From: Leptospirillum ferrooxidans C2-3
GTDB lineage: Bacteria; Nitrospirota; Leptospirillia; Leptospirillales; Leptospirillaceae
Reading direction: 5' to 3'
DNA length: 64,000 nucleotides
Assembly (NCBI RefSeq): GCF_000284315.1
Contig: NC_017094.1
Coordinates: 2,201,486 to 2,265,485 of the forward strand
Positions within the stretch are counted from its first letter, which is position 1; each line of letters opens with the position of its first letter. The position numbers were made by a program, and so were the translations under genes. Below are positions 37,217 through 47,700 of this stretch, in pieces. Under the pieces are notes generated by a model. That model searched no databases and was not told where the DNA came from. It saw only the letters and a list, made by a program, of their open reading frames with translations.

Positions 37217-38139
37217 CCATGGCCCCCTGCTTCGAGAAATCTCTCGGCATCCATGGCCGCCATGCACCCGGAACCGGCTGCGGAAATTGCCTGGCGGTAG
37301 GTCGGATCCTGAACATCTCCCGCCGCAAAGATACCGGGGACGGAGGTTTTGGTTCCGTCATGGGTCCGGATATAGCCGACATCGTCCATGTCGCACAGCC
37401 CTTTCACAAAATGGCTGTTGGGGGTATGGCCGATCCCGAGGAAAAAGCCCTGACAGGGAATCTCGGAGATCTCCCCCGTTACGGAGTCCTTGACCCTGAC
37501 ACCGGTCACCTGTCCTTTGGACACGTCAAGGACTTCGAGAACTTCCTTGTTCCAGGCAAACCGGATCTTTTCATTGGCGTGAGCGCGATCCTGCATCGCT
37601 TTTGAGGCGCGAAGACGATCCCGGCGATGGACGATGGTCACCGACTTTCCAAAACGCGTCAGAAAGATCGCCTCTTCAAGGGCTGTATCCCCACCTCCGA
37701 TCACAACGATCTCCCGTTCCTTGAAAAAGAATCCGTCGCATGTCGCACAGGCCGACACACCGGCTCCCATAAGGGCTTTTTCAGACGGGAGTCCCAGATA
37801 TTTGGCCGAAGCCCCGGAAGCGATAATCAGGGTTTTCGTATGGAGAACCTCATCTTCCCCGGACAGAATGAATCCGCCTTTTTCCGGAACGACCGACTCG
37901 ATTGAACGGGTCATGAACCGGGTTCCGAAGCGGAGGACCTGGGCCTTCATCCTTTCAATCAGCTCGGGCCCGGTGATCCCATCCGGAAATCCGGGAAAAT
38001 TGTCCACTTCAGTCGTTGTCGTCAACTGTCCCCCATGCTGGGGACCTTCCAGAACAACAGGAGAAAGTCCGGCTCTGGCGGTATAAAGTGCTGCGGTCAG
38101 TCCCGCCGGACCGGACCCCAAAATCACGACGTCTTCCAC
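37213..38139 (-). CDS. trxB: Thioredoxin reductase
   Basis: NADPH:thioredoxin oxidoreductase, 308 residues. FAD motif VVILGSGPAGLTAALYTARAG, redox-active CATCDG (about 134-139), NADPH motif VIGGGDTALEEA, and the C-terminal FAD motif GIFAAGDVQDP. All residues of the low-molecular-weight bacterial type are present. Confidence 0.96.
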   Translation of the reverse strand: MEDVVILGSGPAGLTAALYTARAGLSPVVLEGPQHGGQLTTTTEVDNFPGFPDGITGPELIERMKAQVLRFGTRFMTRSIESVVPEKGGFILSGEDEVLHTKTLIIASGASAKYLGLPSEKALMGAGVSACATCDGFFFKEREIVVIGGGDTALEEAIFLTRFGKSVTIVHRRDRLRASKAMQDRAHANEKIRFAWNKEVLEVLDVSKGQVTGVRVKDSVTGEISEIPCQGFFLGIGHTPNSHFVKGLCDMDDVGYIRTHDGTKTSVPGIFAAGDVQDPTYRQAISAAGSGCMAAMDAERFLEAGGHG

Positions 38140-38434
38140 AAAACCTCCATTCAGAAAACAGCCCTCAACCAGTCAAGAGGATCCCGGGGAAAGAGTCTTT
38201 CCGGAGAGATCCACCGGAGAATCCCCATTCAAAACAACATGCATTCTCTCACAGCTTGCCGGCTTCCCGCCAGATCCCCCAAACGCTCCAGAAGAGAGAT
38301 CCTTACCTCAAAAACGTAAAGAGCCAATCTCCATCGAGAATGACCGGAAATAAAAGCTTTTACGATACAGAACGACACTGGAAGGTCAATAACCGGATTT
38401 GCGGATTATCGGATATTCCGTTATTCTGATCTCT

Positions 38435-38680
38435 ATGGACACGATCGCTCAAATCGGAACTCGCGGGCAAGTCACTTTGCCAGCATCCGCCAGAAAACAG
38501 TTGGGGCTCAAATCGGGAGACACCCTCCTTGTGCATGTCGAGGATGGCCGGATCGTTCTTGATCCGGCCGTTGTCCTGCCGGTGGAGATTTATACGGAAA
38601 AACGCATCGCTGAATTTGCAGAACAGTCGACAATGACAACGGAAGAATTGGAAAAAGCGCGGCGTTATTGGGAACAGTAA
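38435..38680 (+). CDS. AbrB/MazE-type antitoxin (VapB-like)
   Basis: 81 residues. The swapped-hairpin DNA-binding domain is clear (IGTRGQVTLPASARKQLGLKSGDTLLV); a C-terminal helical tail should bind the toxin. The next gene, a PIN protein, starts before this stop codon, the usual toxin-antitoxin arrangement. No clear ribosome-binding site; ATG at 38435 fits the family N-terminus. Confidence 0.85.
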   Translation: MDTIAQIGTRGQVTLPASARKQLGLKSGDTLLVHVEDGRIVLDPAVVLPVEIYTEKRIAEFAEQSTMTTEELEKARRYWEQ

Positions 38681-39084
38681 GAAAGGTTGTTATTGTTTTT
38701 CTGGATGCAAACATACTGTTTTCAGCCGCCCTTGGCGGTGAATCATTTTCCCTGCTGTGGGATTTGGCACAGCAGGGGAAAATCATCCTGCTCAGCAGTC
38801 CCTACTGCATGATAGAAGCCCGTCGCAATATCGAAAGAAAGAGACCGCAAGCGCTGAGCAATTTCGAAGAAAAGCTCTCTGGTGTCCATTCCGTTGTTTC
38901 CAGAATCACCATGAACTTTCAGTCTGACTTGAACGATAAGGACAGACCGGTGTTCGATGATGCGATAGCAGCAGGTGTGGACGTGCTGCTGACCGGTGAT
39001 GTCCGTCACTTTGGATTACTGAGGAAGCGCTCGGACCTCCCTTTACGCGTGATGAGCTTAAGGACATTTCTTCTCCACGAGTGA
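38668..39084 (+). CDS. PIN-domain ribonuclease toxin (VapC-like)
   Basis: 138 residues. PIN acidic residues appear in VFLDANILFSAA, near the middle (E in YCMIEARRNIE), and in DRPVFDDAIAAGVDVLLTGDVRHF, consistent with a Mg2+-dependent RNase of the COG2405/COG1569-like PIN group. The only available start is TTG at 38668, overlapping the antitoxin by 13 bases. The gene appears intact. Confidence 0.8.
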   Translation: MGTVRKVVIVFLDANILFSAALGGESFSLLWDLAQQGKIILLSSPYCMIEARRNIERKRPQALSNFEEKLSGVHSVVSRITMNFQSDLNDKDRPVFDDAIAAGVDVLLTGDVRHFGLLRKRSDLPLRVMSLRTFLLHE

Positions 39085-39311
39085 ACGTTTCCCACAAAGT
39101 GCAAAGAATCTATTGGCGGAAACAATGCTGTCCGCACCTTTCCTCTTACCGGGACGCAAAGCCAATCGTTCTCAAATCCTACCCTCTGCCCGCGGAATAT
39201 TCTCCCGATCCACGTTGTAAACGCCAATACCGCAATCATCGTTCCTTCTGACAGATTGCCATGATCCTTTTGGACGGGTCATTCAATCTGCGGACTTTAT
39301 TACAGGAATCA

Positions 39312-40754
39312 TTATAACTTCGGATTCGCCCTGGGCGTTCCGTCCGCCCGGACCCAGCGGGGATAGTCCCGACCCGTGGCAAAGTCCAGCGCGGCACGAT
39401 CAACGGTCAACCGGTACTGAGCTTTTGCAAGGGAGGCCCTGGTATCGAGAAGATAGACTTCCGCAAGAGTCAGCTTGACGATGGAGATCAGGTTCGCCTC
39501 ATATTTGGCCTGAGCCAGCCGGAGACCAAGCTTTGCTTCCTCTACCGCCTGCGTATAAGCTTTCACGTCGTAAAGATCGGTCCTGACCCTTTCATGGGCT
39601 GAAACAACCTCGTAGCGGATCCTGTGATCGAGATCCTTAAGCTTGTCTGCCTCAAAAAGCGCCTTCTGATGGCTTGCCTCGACCTGTGACCGGATCATCC
39701 CTCCCGTGTAGATCGGAACATTCACCATCGCACCCCCCAACCACCATCCCGGTGTGTAGGAAGCGCCGGTATTGAGCTGATTCAGGGTGCCAAAGGATCC
39801 GAATGCGGAAAGGTACGGATAATGGGAAGCCTTCACAGAGGTTGTGTACTCGTTGATGGCACCGACCGTCGACTTAACCGCATGCATCTCCGGACGGGCG
39901 TCGAGCGCCGTCTTCACAAGATCCTGCAAGGGAGAAAGAGGAGACATATCCTCCGAAACCTTCGTGGGGAAATAGTTCTTTGCCCCACCCTGTCCCAGTC
40001 CAAGCGCTTCGTTGAGTCTTGCCACACGGGTCTTCACATCGTCCTTCATTCCGACAAGAAGTGCCTGGGCCTTCAACAGATCGACCTGTGCGAACTCATC
40101 GTCAAGCTTCGACTTGTACTGCGCCTTGTAAAGGGATCTGGTCAATTCCCGAACAAGAGCCCGCTGCTCCTCGTTCTTCTGGTAGACAATCACGAGCTGC
40201 TTGTCCAGCTGAAGATGGGCGTAGGCCTCTCGCACCTGAAGGATGACCCAGGCATCCCGGGTCACGAGATCGGCGACCGCCGCATGTTCCTTTTTCTCCG
40301 CCGATCGGGTCAGGTGAAGGTATCGCCCGAAATCAAACAGCATCTGGGTCGCTCCAATGGACGCATCGAACACATTCGATGTCTGTGTCCCGTCCCTTCC
40401 GAGCGGCCCGATCCCGCCGTAGGTGATCGGCATGAATGGAGAGTATGCATAGCCGTTATTGTAGGGCCTGTTGCTCACACCGGGATTGCCGGTTCCAAAC
40501 ATCGCTCCCGCCCCCACATTTGGCAGAAAATGCGCATTCGCCTCACCAATCTTCGCTTTCTTGGCCGCCACCCGGTGGCGATAGGCAAAAAGCCTGGGAT
40601 GGTGGTGAATCGCAAAGGAGATGGCCTGATCCACCGTGAGATGAGGGTCCGGCGCATCCGTCACGATCGCCCCGGAAGCCATTGCCCGGGAGGAGATCCC
40701 GGTCAGGACAATCGCAGTCAATAGCCACATCGTCCAAGTCTTTTTTTGAATCAT
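39312..40754 (-). CDS. TolC-family outer-membrane efflux protein
   Basis: 480 residues. Signal peptide (core MWLLTAIVLTGISSRAMA), then two OEP repeats of long amphipathic helices and beta strands (LTVDQAISFAIHHHPRL at the first). It would form the outer-membrane exit duct of an RND or ABC pump. The start MIQKKTW at 40754 has GGAGGATG upstream. It is the last gene of the regulator-adaptor-TolC unit. Confidence 0.9.
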   Translation of the reverse strand: MIQKKTWTMWLLTAIVLTGISSRAMASGAIVTDAPDPHLTVDQAISFAIHHHPRLFAYRHRVAAKKAKIGEANAHFLPNVGAGAMFGTGNPGVSNRPYNNGYAYSPFMPITYGGIGPLGRDGTQTSNVFDASIGATQMLFDFGRYLHLTRSAEKKEHAAVADLVTRDAWVILQVREAYAHLQLDKQLVIVYQKNEEQRALVRELTRSLYKAQYKSKLDDEFAQVDLLKAQALLVGMKDDVKTRVARLNEALGLGQGGAKNYFPTKVSEDMSPLSPLQDLVKTALDARPEMHAVKSTVGAINEYTTSVKASHYPYLSAFGSFGTLNQLNTGASYTPGWWLGGAMVNVPIYTGGMIRSQVEASHQKALFEADKLKDLDHRIRYEVVSAHERVRTDLYDVKAYTQAVEEAKLGLRLAQAKYEANLISIVKLTLAEVYLLDTRASLAKAQYRLTVDRAALDFATGRDYPRWVRADGTPRANPKL

Positions 40755-40806
40755 CAGGAACCATCCTCCATATCGCTTTTCCCAAAACGGAATCCGAACC
40801 ATTTCA

Positions 40807-42012
40807 TCAACCAAGCTGTCTCGCCGGCCGGTAAGGAATGACCCTTCTCGGAATGGCATGAACATGCTGTCCTTCCCGAACATGCCAGCGCCCCATGACC
40901 ACTACCCGGTCTCCGGGATTCAATCCTTTGGACACCTTGACCCAGTTTCCGTTGTCGACCTCGATCTCGATCGGACGGATATGGGCCACACCATGATCCA
41001 CAACCACAACCGTAAGCGGCTTATCCACTCGCGCGCGAATGGCAAAACCCGGAATGAGGATCGCTTTTTTCGAATGTTCCAGAGAGAAGGTAAACTCACC
41101 GTACATTCCAGGGTGAATGGCGAGGTCATGGTTATCAAAATCGATCTCGGTCCGCATTGTCCGGGTCCTCAGATTTTCCTCAAAATCGAAACGGGTCACG
41201 GTCCCCCTGAACATGCGACCTGGCAAGGCCGAAAAGGCAACCTCAACCGGCTGCCCCCTCTTCACCAGCGGAGCGACCTGGGCCGGCACCCATACATAGG
41301 CGCGAAGCTTGTTGACACGTTCAACGGTCACAATCGGCTGAACACTGTCCGTATGGGATGTCCCGATGGAAATCATCTTTCCCGGATCCACAAACCTCTG
41401 CGTCACCATGCCATCAAAAGGAGCCCGGATCGTCCTGTAGTCCATCAGGGCCTCATCATGGAGAACCTGGGCCTTAGCCATCTTGTAGGCGGCCTCTTTC
41501 TCCTGGACACGCTCTTTCGAAATCAGTTTCGGATGGTCCGCCCAAACCTGCTGGATACGCAAAAACGTCAGCCGGGCGATCTTCTCCTTCGCCTGATCTT
41601 TCTTGAGAGTCTGGCGAAGCTCCGGATCGGCGATGATCGCCAGAACCTGCCCTTTTCGCACCATATCTCCCTTGTCGACATTCAGGACGCGAAGATAACC
41701 TGGCACATGGGCCATGATCACGGCTTTCCGGAAAGAATGGATGGATGCGGGGATCGTCACTTTCCGGACGAAGTCCTGTGAGCGGACACGGACATACTGG
41801 ACCGTCTGGAGAGGACGCTCAACCTTTTTTTCAGGATTCAGCATGTGATAGACAAGAAGGATCACCGGCGTGATGATCAGGCTCAAAAGGACCACAAGGA
41901 TCCTCATCCGGTCCTTTCTTGTCACCTCGACCTTGGAAAGGTCGATCTCCTGCTTCCACTCGGGATTGAACTCTTCTGGATGATGCGATGCCGTGTCCTG
42001 GCTTTCCGTCAT
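40807..42012 (-). CDS. RND efflux periplasmic adaptor (HlyD/MFP family), copy A
   Basis: 401 residues with one membrane anchor (about 34-54), the barrel-sandwich lipoyl half-motifs (HVPGYLRVLNVDKGDMVRKGQVL and MDYRTIRAPFDGMVTQRFVDPGKM) and beta-barrel and membrane-proximal domains. It bridges an inner-membrane pump and TolC. The start overlaps the regulator stop by ATGA. No pump gene is in this unit; the nearest RND pump is the one at 44721. Confidence 0.92.
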   Translation of the reverse strand: MTESQDTASHHPEEFNPEWKQEIDLSKVEVTRKDRMRILVVLLSLIITPVILLVYHMLNPEKKVERPLQTVQYVRVRSQDFVRKVTIPASIHSFRKAVIMAHVPGYLRVLNVDKGDMVRKGQVLAIIADPELRQTLKKDQAKEKIARLTFLRIQQVWADHPKLISKERVQEKEAAYKMAKAQVLHDEALMDYRTIRAPFDGMVTQRFVDPGKMISIGTSHTDSVQPIVTVERVNKLRAYVWVPAQVAPLVKRGQPVEVAFSALPGRMFRGTVTRFDFEENLRTRTMRTEIDFDNHDLAIHPGMYGEFTFSLEHSKKAILIPGFAIRARVDKPLTVVVVDHGVAHIRPIEIEVDNGNWVKVSKGLNPGDRVVVMGRWHVREGQHVHAIPRRVIPYRPARQLG

Positions 42013-43424
42013 TTTCTCCTGCCTTCCTTCTGCCCATCCGCTCCATCACTTCCCTTTGGAGCCACAAATTCAAGACCAAGTTTTCTCAATCTGTAGTTCA
42101 GGGACGAACGGTTCATCCCCAATATTTTTGCAGCCTGAGTCCTGTTGCCCCGAACGCGCTCCAGGATCTGGGCAATCTTGCGTCTCTCCTCATCGAGAAG
42201 TTCCTGGCGAAGACTCCCCTCCTTGCCCGCCCTGCGGGGGGAAGCATTCTCAATGGGAGGATTGCCCATCGACTGAAATTCCTTTGGAAGGTCTTCCACC
42301 CCCATCAAACCGTTCCTGGAGTGGACCGCCATCCCTTCAAGAACATTTTTGAGCTCCCGGAGATTGCCGGGCCAGCTGTGCTTTTCAAAAAGGGGCAATA
42401 TGCCGGGCTCCAGAGTAAAGCGCCTGTGCATCTCCTGTCCGAGACGGGCGAGAATGGTCTCGGACAGGATACCCAGATCCGAGATCCTCTGGCGGAGAGG
42501 CGGAAAGCTCAAAAGAAGCGGATTCAGCCGGAAGAAAAGATCCTTCAGAAAATGGCCTTCCCCGACCATAGCGCCCAGATCCTTTCTTGTGGCCGCGAGA
42601 ATCCGCACATTGAGCCGCACAGGATGATTTCCACCCGTTCTTGTCAATTCCCCTTTTTCGATCAGAAGCAGAACCCGCTCCTGAATCGAAGGAGAAAGGG
42701 CATCGACCTCGTCCAAAAAAACCGTTCCGCCATCACTGGTCTCAAAAAGCCCCCGCTGGACCGATCCCCCCCCTGAAATCCCACGTTTTTCTTCTCCGAA
42801 AAGTCTCTCCAGAAGTTCTCTCTCGGAAAATCCTGAACAATCGATCATTGCGAAGGGGGTCTCCCTGCGCTTTGAATAGGCGGTCAGGCTTCTCGCCGCC
42901 GTCTTCCTCCCCGTACCCGATTCTCCGACAAAGAGAACCGGAGAGTCCATCCGGGAAAATCGGATGAGATTTTCCCGAAGCGAGAGCATCCTGGAATCCC
43001 GACCCACAAGCTCCTCCGAGGAGATATCAAGCTGTCCCCTCAAAAGTCCGTTGGCCCTTCGGAGAGAGACCTCCCTTAACGCGCGTTCGAGTCTCAGCTC
43101 GAGAATCGTGAGCGAGAAGGGTTTTTCCAAAAAATCATGGGCTCCGGAACGCATTGCCTCCATCGCCGCTTCCGCTCCGCCAAAAGCCGTCATGATGATC
43201 ACAAGCGTATCCGGGCAGCTTTCCCGGATACGCGACAGGATATCAAGTCCATCGGGCCCGGAAAGTTTCAGGTCGAGAAGAACGACATCGTACCGGCAGG
43301 CAGGGAAACTCCGGGGCAGATCCTGGTCCCCTCTGGCATCATCCACGTCATGCCCCCGTTTTCTGAGCGCCTCGACCAGAACAGAACGAAGGGCCTCATC
43401 ATCATCCACGACCAGAATCGTCAT
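42009..43424 (-). CDS. NtrC-family response regulator with degenerate AAA+ motifs
   Basis: 471 residues: receiver domain with phospho-acceptor D51 and switch Thr/Lys (IIMTAF, EKPF), AAA+ domain (about 137-370) and a Fis-type helix-turn-helix at the C-terminus (GNRTQAAKILGMNRSSLNYRLRKLG). The AAA+ part is unusual: Walker A reads GESGTGRK (167-174; Arg where Lys is expected), and the sigma-54 contact motif GAFTGA is replaced by an RGISGGGSVQ stretch (214-223). Walker B (GGTVFLDEVD) is kept. It probably regulates the efflux genes it precedes, but not as a normal sigma-54 activator. Confidence 0.88.
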   Translation of the reverse strand: MTILVVDDDEALRSVLVEALRKRGHDVDDARGDQDLPRSFPACRYDVVLLDLKLSGPDGLDILSRIRESCPDTLVIIMTAFGGAEAAMEAMRSGAHDFLEKPFSLTILELRLERALREVSLRRANGLLRGQLDISSEELVGRDSRMLSLRENLIRFSRMDSPVLFVGESGTGRKTAARSLTAYSKRRETPFAMIDCSGFSERELLERLFGEEKRGISGGGSVQRGLFETSDGGTVFLDEVDALSPSIQERVLLLIEKGELTRTGGNHPVRLNVRILAATRKDLGAMVGEGHFLKDLFFRLNPLLLSFPPLRQRISDLGILSETILARLGQEMHRRFTLEPGILPLFEKHSWPGNLRELKNVLEGMAVHSRNGLMGVEDLPKEFQSMGNPPIENASPRRAGKEGSLRQELLDEERRKIAQILERVRGNRTQAAKILGMNRSSLNYRLRKLGLEFVAPKGSDGADGQKEGRRK

Positions 43425-43728
43425 CCGGGAATTCCCTTCACTCTAAAGATTGGCACAATTGAATCTTTCCCTGTTTGACTCCGGGAAAGAGTGTTCCTTA
43501 AGATCAAGGTTGGTGAGCGATGCATTTTCGGCATTCACTCTCGATCCGAAAAGCAACCGGCAGACAGAATTCTTTCCATGCCCTATTTTGGGGACATAAC
43601 GTCTTATCTGACATTATCCGTCGATTCCTATCCTCGATCCTGTCCGGGCCGGCCCTCATCCGATCATTATTCACAAACATAAAGTCCGTCTTCCTTGAAC
43701 CGGACATCACAACACCTTGGAGAATGCG
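43425..43728. other. Divergent intergenic region between regulator and ygfZ
   Basis: About 300 bases with no supported gene. It should carry promoters for the leftward regulator operon and the rightward ygfZ. A TGGCAC at 43451 lacks a matching TTGC, so it is not called as a sigma-54 site. Confidence 0.5.
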
Positions 43729-44715
43729 ATGACCCCAACCAACGACACCACCAAAGCCCATCGTCATGCCGGAATTTTCATTCCGGAATCCACACCGGAA
43801 ATCATCAGCGTCACAGGTGAAGACCGGGCGACCTTCCTTCAGGGCATTGTCAGCCAGGATATGGTCAATGCCAAAACCAACGACGTTCTCTATACGCTGT
43901 TTCTCGACCCCAAAGCCCATATCCTGTTCGAAGCCTGGGTCGCCATCCTTCCGGAGGAGATCCTCCTGCTACCCCCAACGGGAACTGGGGAAGGACTTCT
44001 CGCCCATCTCAAGAAATATCTCTTTTTCCGGACCAAGGCCAAGGTCGGGATTTCATCCGACCGTTTCGAGATTGCCCATGTCGCGGGTCCAAAGCTGCTG
44101 GCCATCCTCTCCGTCCTCCTCGAATCCGGCGATAGCCCCATCAGGGGGATCAACGGAGGCGGATACGCGCTGTTTCACCCCTCGACCTTTCAGAAGGAAA
44201 CACCCATCGGACCGATGGCCGATCTTCTCATCCCGAAAGAATCTTTCCCGACCCTCAAAAAAACACTCGCCGAAACCTTCCTTTCTGCCGGCGGCACTGT
44301 TCTTTCCGAAGAAGGGTTCAAGTCCTACAAACTGGAAATGGGCATTCCATCTTACCCATATGAACTCAACGACCAGCATTTTCCAGCGGAAGCAGGTCTT
44401 GAGTCGATCGGAGTTTCCTTCACAAAGGGATGCTTTGTCGGCCAGGAGCCTGTCACCCGGATCAAGTTCCAGGGGAAGCTGAACCGGGGGCTGGCCGGCT
44501 TTGTCCTGTCGGGCAAGGAACCCATTGCATCCCTACCGGAAACCATCTTCGACACAACCACACAAACCCATGTCGGAACATTGACCAGCATCGCCTTTTC
44601 CGTCTTCAGGGGTGAAACCATCGGACTCGGCTACCTCAAGAACTCCCACGCCGAACCCGGAACGGAGCTTGCCCTTTCCTCCGGCCGAACACTCCATGTG
44701 GAGTCTCTACCCTAG
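43729..44715 (+). CDS. ygfZ: Folate-binding iron-sulfur protein maturation factor YgfZ/IBA57 family
   Basis: 328 residues, related to GcvT. The family signature KGCFVGQEPVTRIKFQGKLNR is present (about residues 237-257). YgfZ-type proteins use folate to help assemble or repair [4Fe-4S] enzymes. ATG at 43729 follows GGAG; a TTG four codons earlier is possible. It runs against the flanking efflux genes and its stop is 5 bases from the pump gene's end. Confidence 0.9.
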   Translation: MTPTNDTTKAHRHAGIFIPESTPEIISVTGEDRATFLQGIVSQDMVNAKTNDVLYTLFLDPKAHILFEAWVAILPEEILLLPPTGTGEGLLAHLKKYLFFRTKAKVGISSDRFEIAHVAGPKLLAILSVLLESGDSPIRGINGGGYALFHPSTFQKETPIGPMADLLIPKESFPTLKKTLAETFLSAGGTVLSEEGFKSYKLEMGIPSYPYELNDQHFPAEAGLESIGVSFTKGCFVGQEPVTRIKFQGKLNRGLAGFVLSGKEPIASLPETIFDTTTQTHVGTLTSIAFSVFRGETIGLGYLKNSHAEPGTELALSSGRTLHVESLP

Positions 44716-44720
44716 CAGAA

Positions 44721-47700
44721 TCAGGCTTTTTGAGCCTTCCTGCGCTTTGACCTCTCCTCCCACCGGTCTTCGAGCTGGTGGATCAGGACATAAAGGACAG
44801 GCACCTGAAAAAGTGTGAGGATGGTCATCACCAGAAGGCCTCCGATAACAGCACGTGCCAGAGGCTCTTCCGGACCGGAACCGACACCCATTCCGACTGC
44901 AGTGGGAATCATTGCCAGAACCGTTCCCACTGCGGTCATCAGGATGGGACGCAAACGAACGCTTCCCGCCTCGACCACAGCACGAACAAGCGGAGCTCCC
45001 TGCTCTCTCAGCCTGATGGCAAACTCCACCAGCAAAACGGAGTTTGACACGCCGATTCCGATATCCATGATGATTCCTATAAGGGATTCGATATTGATTC
45101 CCGAATGGGTCGCATACAGCATGAACAGGACGCCCATCAGACCAAACGGGACGGAAACCATGATGATAAAGGGATCCAGAAAGGACTGGAACTGGGCGAC
45201 AAGCGCCAGGTAGACCAGAGCCATGGCCAGAAGAACCGCAACGCCCATCGATCCGAACGACCTGTGCATGCTGGCGAGCATACCCGTTTCCCGCCAGGTA
45301 TAGCCTTCCGGGAGCTTCACGGTTTTCATGTAGTCCTCGACCTTCCCTCCAACCTCTCCCAGGGAATAGACATCTCCATGCTTGAAGTTCACAAGGACAT
45401 CAACAACCCTCTCCACATCGTAATGGAAGACCGCGGTGGGGTTGACCGACCGCTTGAACTCCGCGACATCCTGAAGGTAGATCGGAGGCCGACCGCCGTC
45501 CTGTTTATCCCCTGCCCATCCCTGCGGTCGATGGAACGCAAGCTGGCTCCTCCCCCCCGCATCAAAGGGAATCGGCTCAAGACGCCGGATAAAGATATCC
45601 TTGATGTCGTCAAGGTTGTTGATCTTGTCTTCCGGGTACTGTCCCGTCAGAAAGTAGGGATTTCCCGTGCGTGTATCGACCCAGAAATCCTCGGCGATGG
45701 CGTTGTTGGTCGCAAGGGAGGTAATGACATTCTTGTCGACATCCAGTTCGCTCACCCCCAGAAAAGCCGCCTTGTTCCGGTCGACATTCACCTGGAAAAC
45801 AGGATAGTGGAAGTTTTGCTTGACCCGGATATTGAACGTTCCCGGGATTTTCCGGATATGGTCGCGAATCATCTTCGACAGATGGCCAAGCTCCCGGTAT
45901 GAGGGGCCCAGGACCTGGATGTCGATCGGAGCCTCGCCGGATCCCGCCAGAATCTGGGTAATGATCGAAGAGGACTCGAAATAGAAACCGACATTCGGAA
46001 ACTGTTCGGCAAGATAGGGCCGGATCTTCGACTCCCAGTACCACATCGAATGCTTTCGCTTGTCGGAAGGGTTCAGCTGGACCAGGATCGTGGCCATGTA
46101 GCTCCAGAGATTGTTCGTATACATGGACGCCCAGCCCGGCCTGACCCCCTCGTTGACCACAATATGGACGACATCCTTTTTCGGGATGATCCGTCGGATA
46201 GCGGCATCGACCCGGGTCGAATAGGCATCGACCATTTCGATTCTCGACCCCACCGGAAGTCTCATCTGGATCACAAAGGCCCCGGTATCATCGGACGGAA
46301 AATAACCGGACTTGATCTGGCTGACCAGAAAAAGCGAACTGATAAAAGCCAGAGCCACCAAAAGGGAAAACAACCCTTTCTTGGACAATGCCTCCATCAG
46401 AAAATGGCGGTAGCCGTTCTTGAAGCGGTCGAAGACCTGGTTGAACCTGGCAAATGCCCGGTCAAAGGCGGTATCCTTCGGACCGGAGTCCGCTTCCGAC
46501 TTCAAGAACCATGCCGAAAGAACCGGAACGAGCGTCATCGACACAAGGTAGGATGCGATCATCGAGAAGACCACCGCCGCTGCCAGCGGGGTGAACAGAA
46601 AACGACCCTTCCCCTGAAGAAAGAGTACCGGTGAGAACACGATCATCGTCGCGATCGTCGAGGCCAGAACCGGCATCGCCACCTCGCTGGCTCCCGCCAG
46701 GGCGGCATCATAAGGCGCCTTGCCCATTTCAAGGTGGCGGTTCGTGTTTTCAAGAACGACGATGGAGTCGTCGACCAGACGTCCGATCGCCAGCGCCAGA
46801 CCGCCAAGGGTCATGATATTGATCGTCTGCCCGGTGGCGTTCAGCATGATCAGTCCTGCAAGAAGCGAGAGAGGAATCGATGTGGCAATGATCAGGGTCG
46901 CCCTGAAGTTCCCCAGAAAGATCAGGATCATGAAGGCCGTCAGGATGATGCCGACCGCTCCTTCGCGCTCAAGACTGGCAAGAGACTCCCGGATATAGAC
47001 CGACTGATCGAAGATCAATGAAAGCTGGAGACTTTTCGGAAGGCCATAAAAGGTCTTCAACGCCGCCCGGGTGGCGTTGACCACCTTGACGGTATTGGCC
47101 CCCTCCTGCTTCAGAAGGGGAATATAGACCGATTTTCGTCCATCGATCCTGACGGGGTTGGTCTGAATGCGGTAAGAGTCTTTCGCGACACCGATATCCT
47201 TGATGAAGACCGGCTTTCCGTCCTTGACCGTCACAGGAAGGTTGTTGATATCCTTCATCGGCCCCAGAAGAGCATTGACCACCACGTCGTAACTCGAGTC
47301 GCCGATCTTCGCGAATCCCGCCGGCCAGATCACATTTTGGGAGTTCAGGGTCTTCACCACATCCCAGATGGAAAGACCCCGGGCCAGAAGAGCCTCTTTC
47401 TCGGGGTACACCTGGATCTGACGGGAAAGTCCACCGAAAACGGGAGGGGCGGCGGCGCCCTTCACGACGCCCATCTGCGAACGGATATTGTAATAACCGA
47501 TATCGTAGATCTGGGACTGGTTGAGCTTTTCGCTTTTCAAAACGATATCGCCGATCGGAATCGCCGATACCCCAAACGGGATGATCACTGGAGGGAACGT
47601 CCCTGGGGGAAGGTACTTCAGGGCCGAATAGACCATGGAGACGACCATGGAAACGGCGGCGTTGGTGGAATAGCTTGAGTTGAAGCGAACATTGATCAGA

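Noticed and set aside
43451-43467. Second candidate sigma-54 promoter (TGGCAC at 43451)
   Set aside because: The position where TTGC should be reads AATC, so the -12 element is missing.
45105-45902. 265-codon plus-strand frame within the RND pump gene
   Set aside because: Antisense shadow of a clear RND permease; biased composition rich in Asp, His and Arg, with no start signal.
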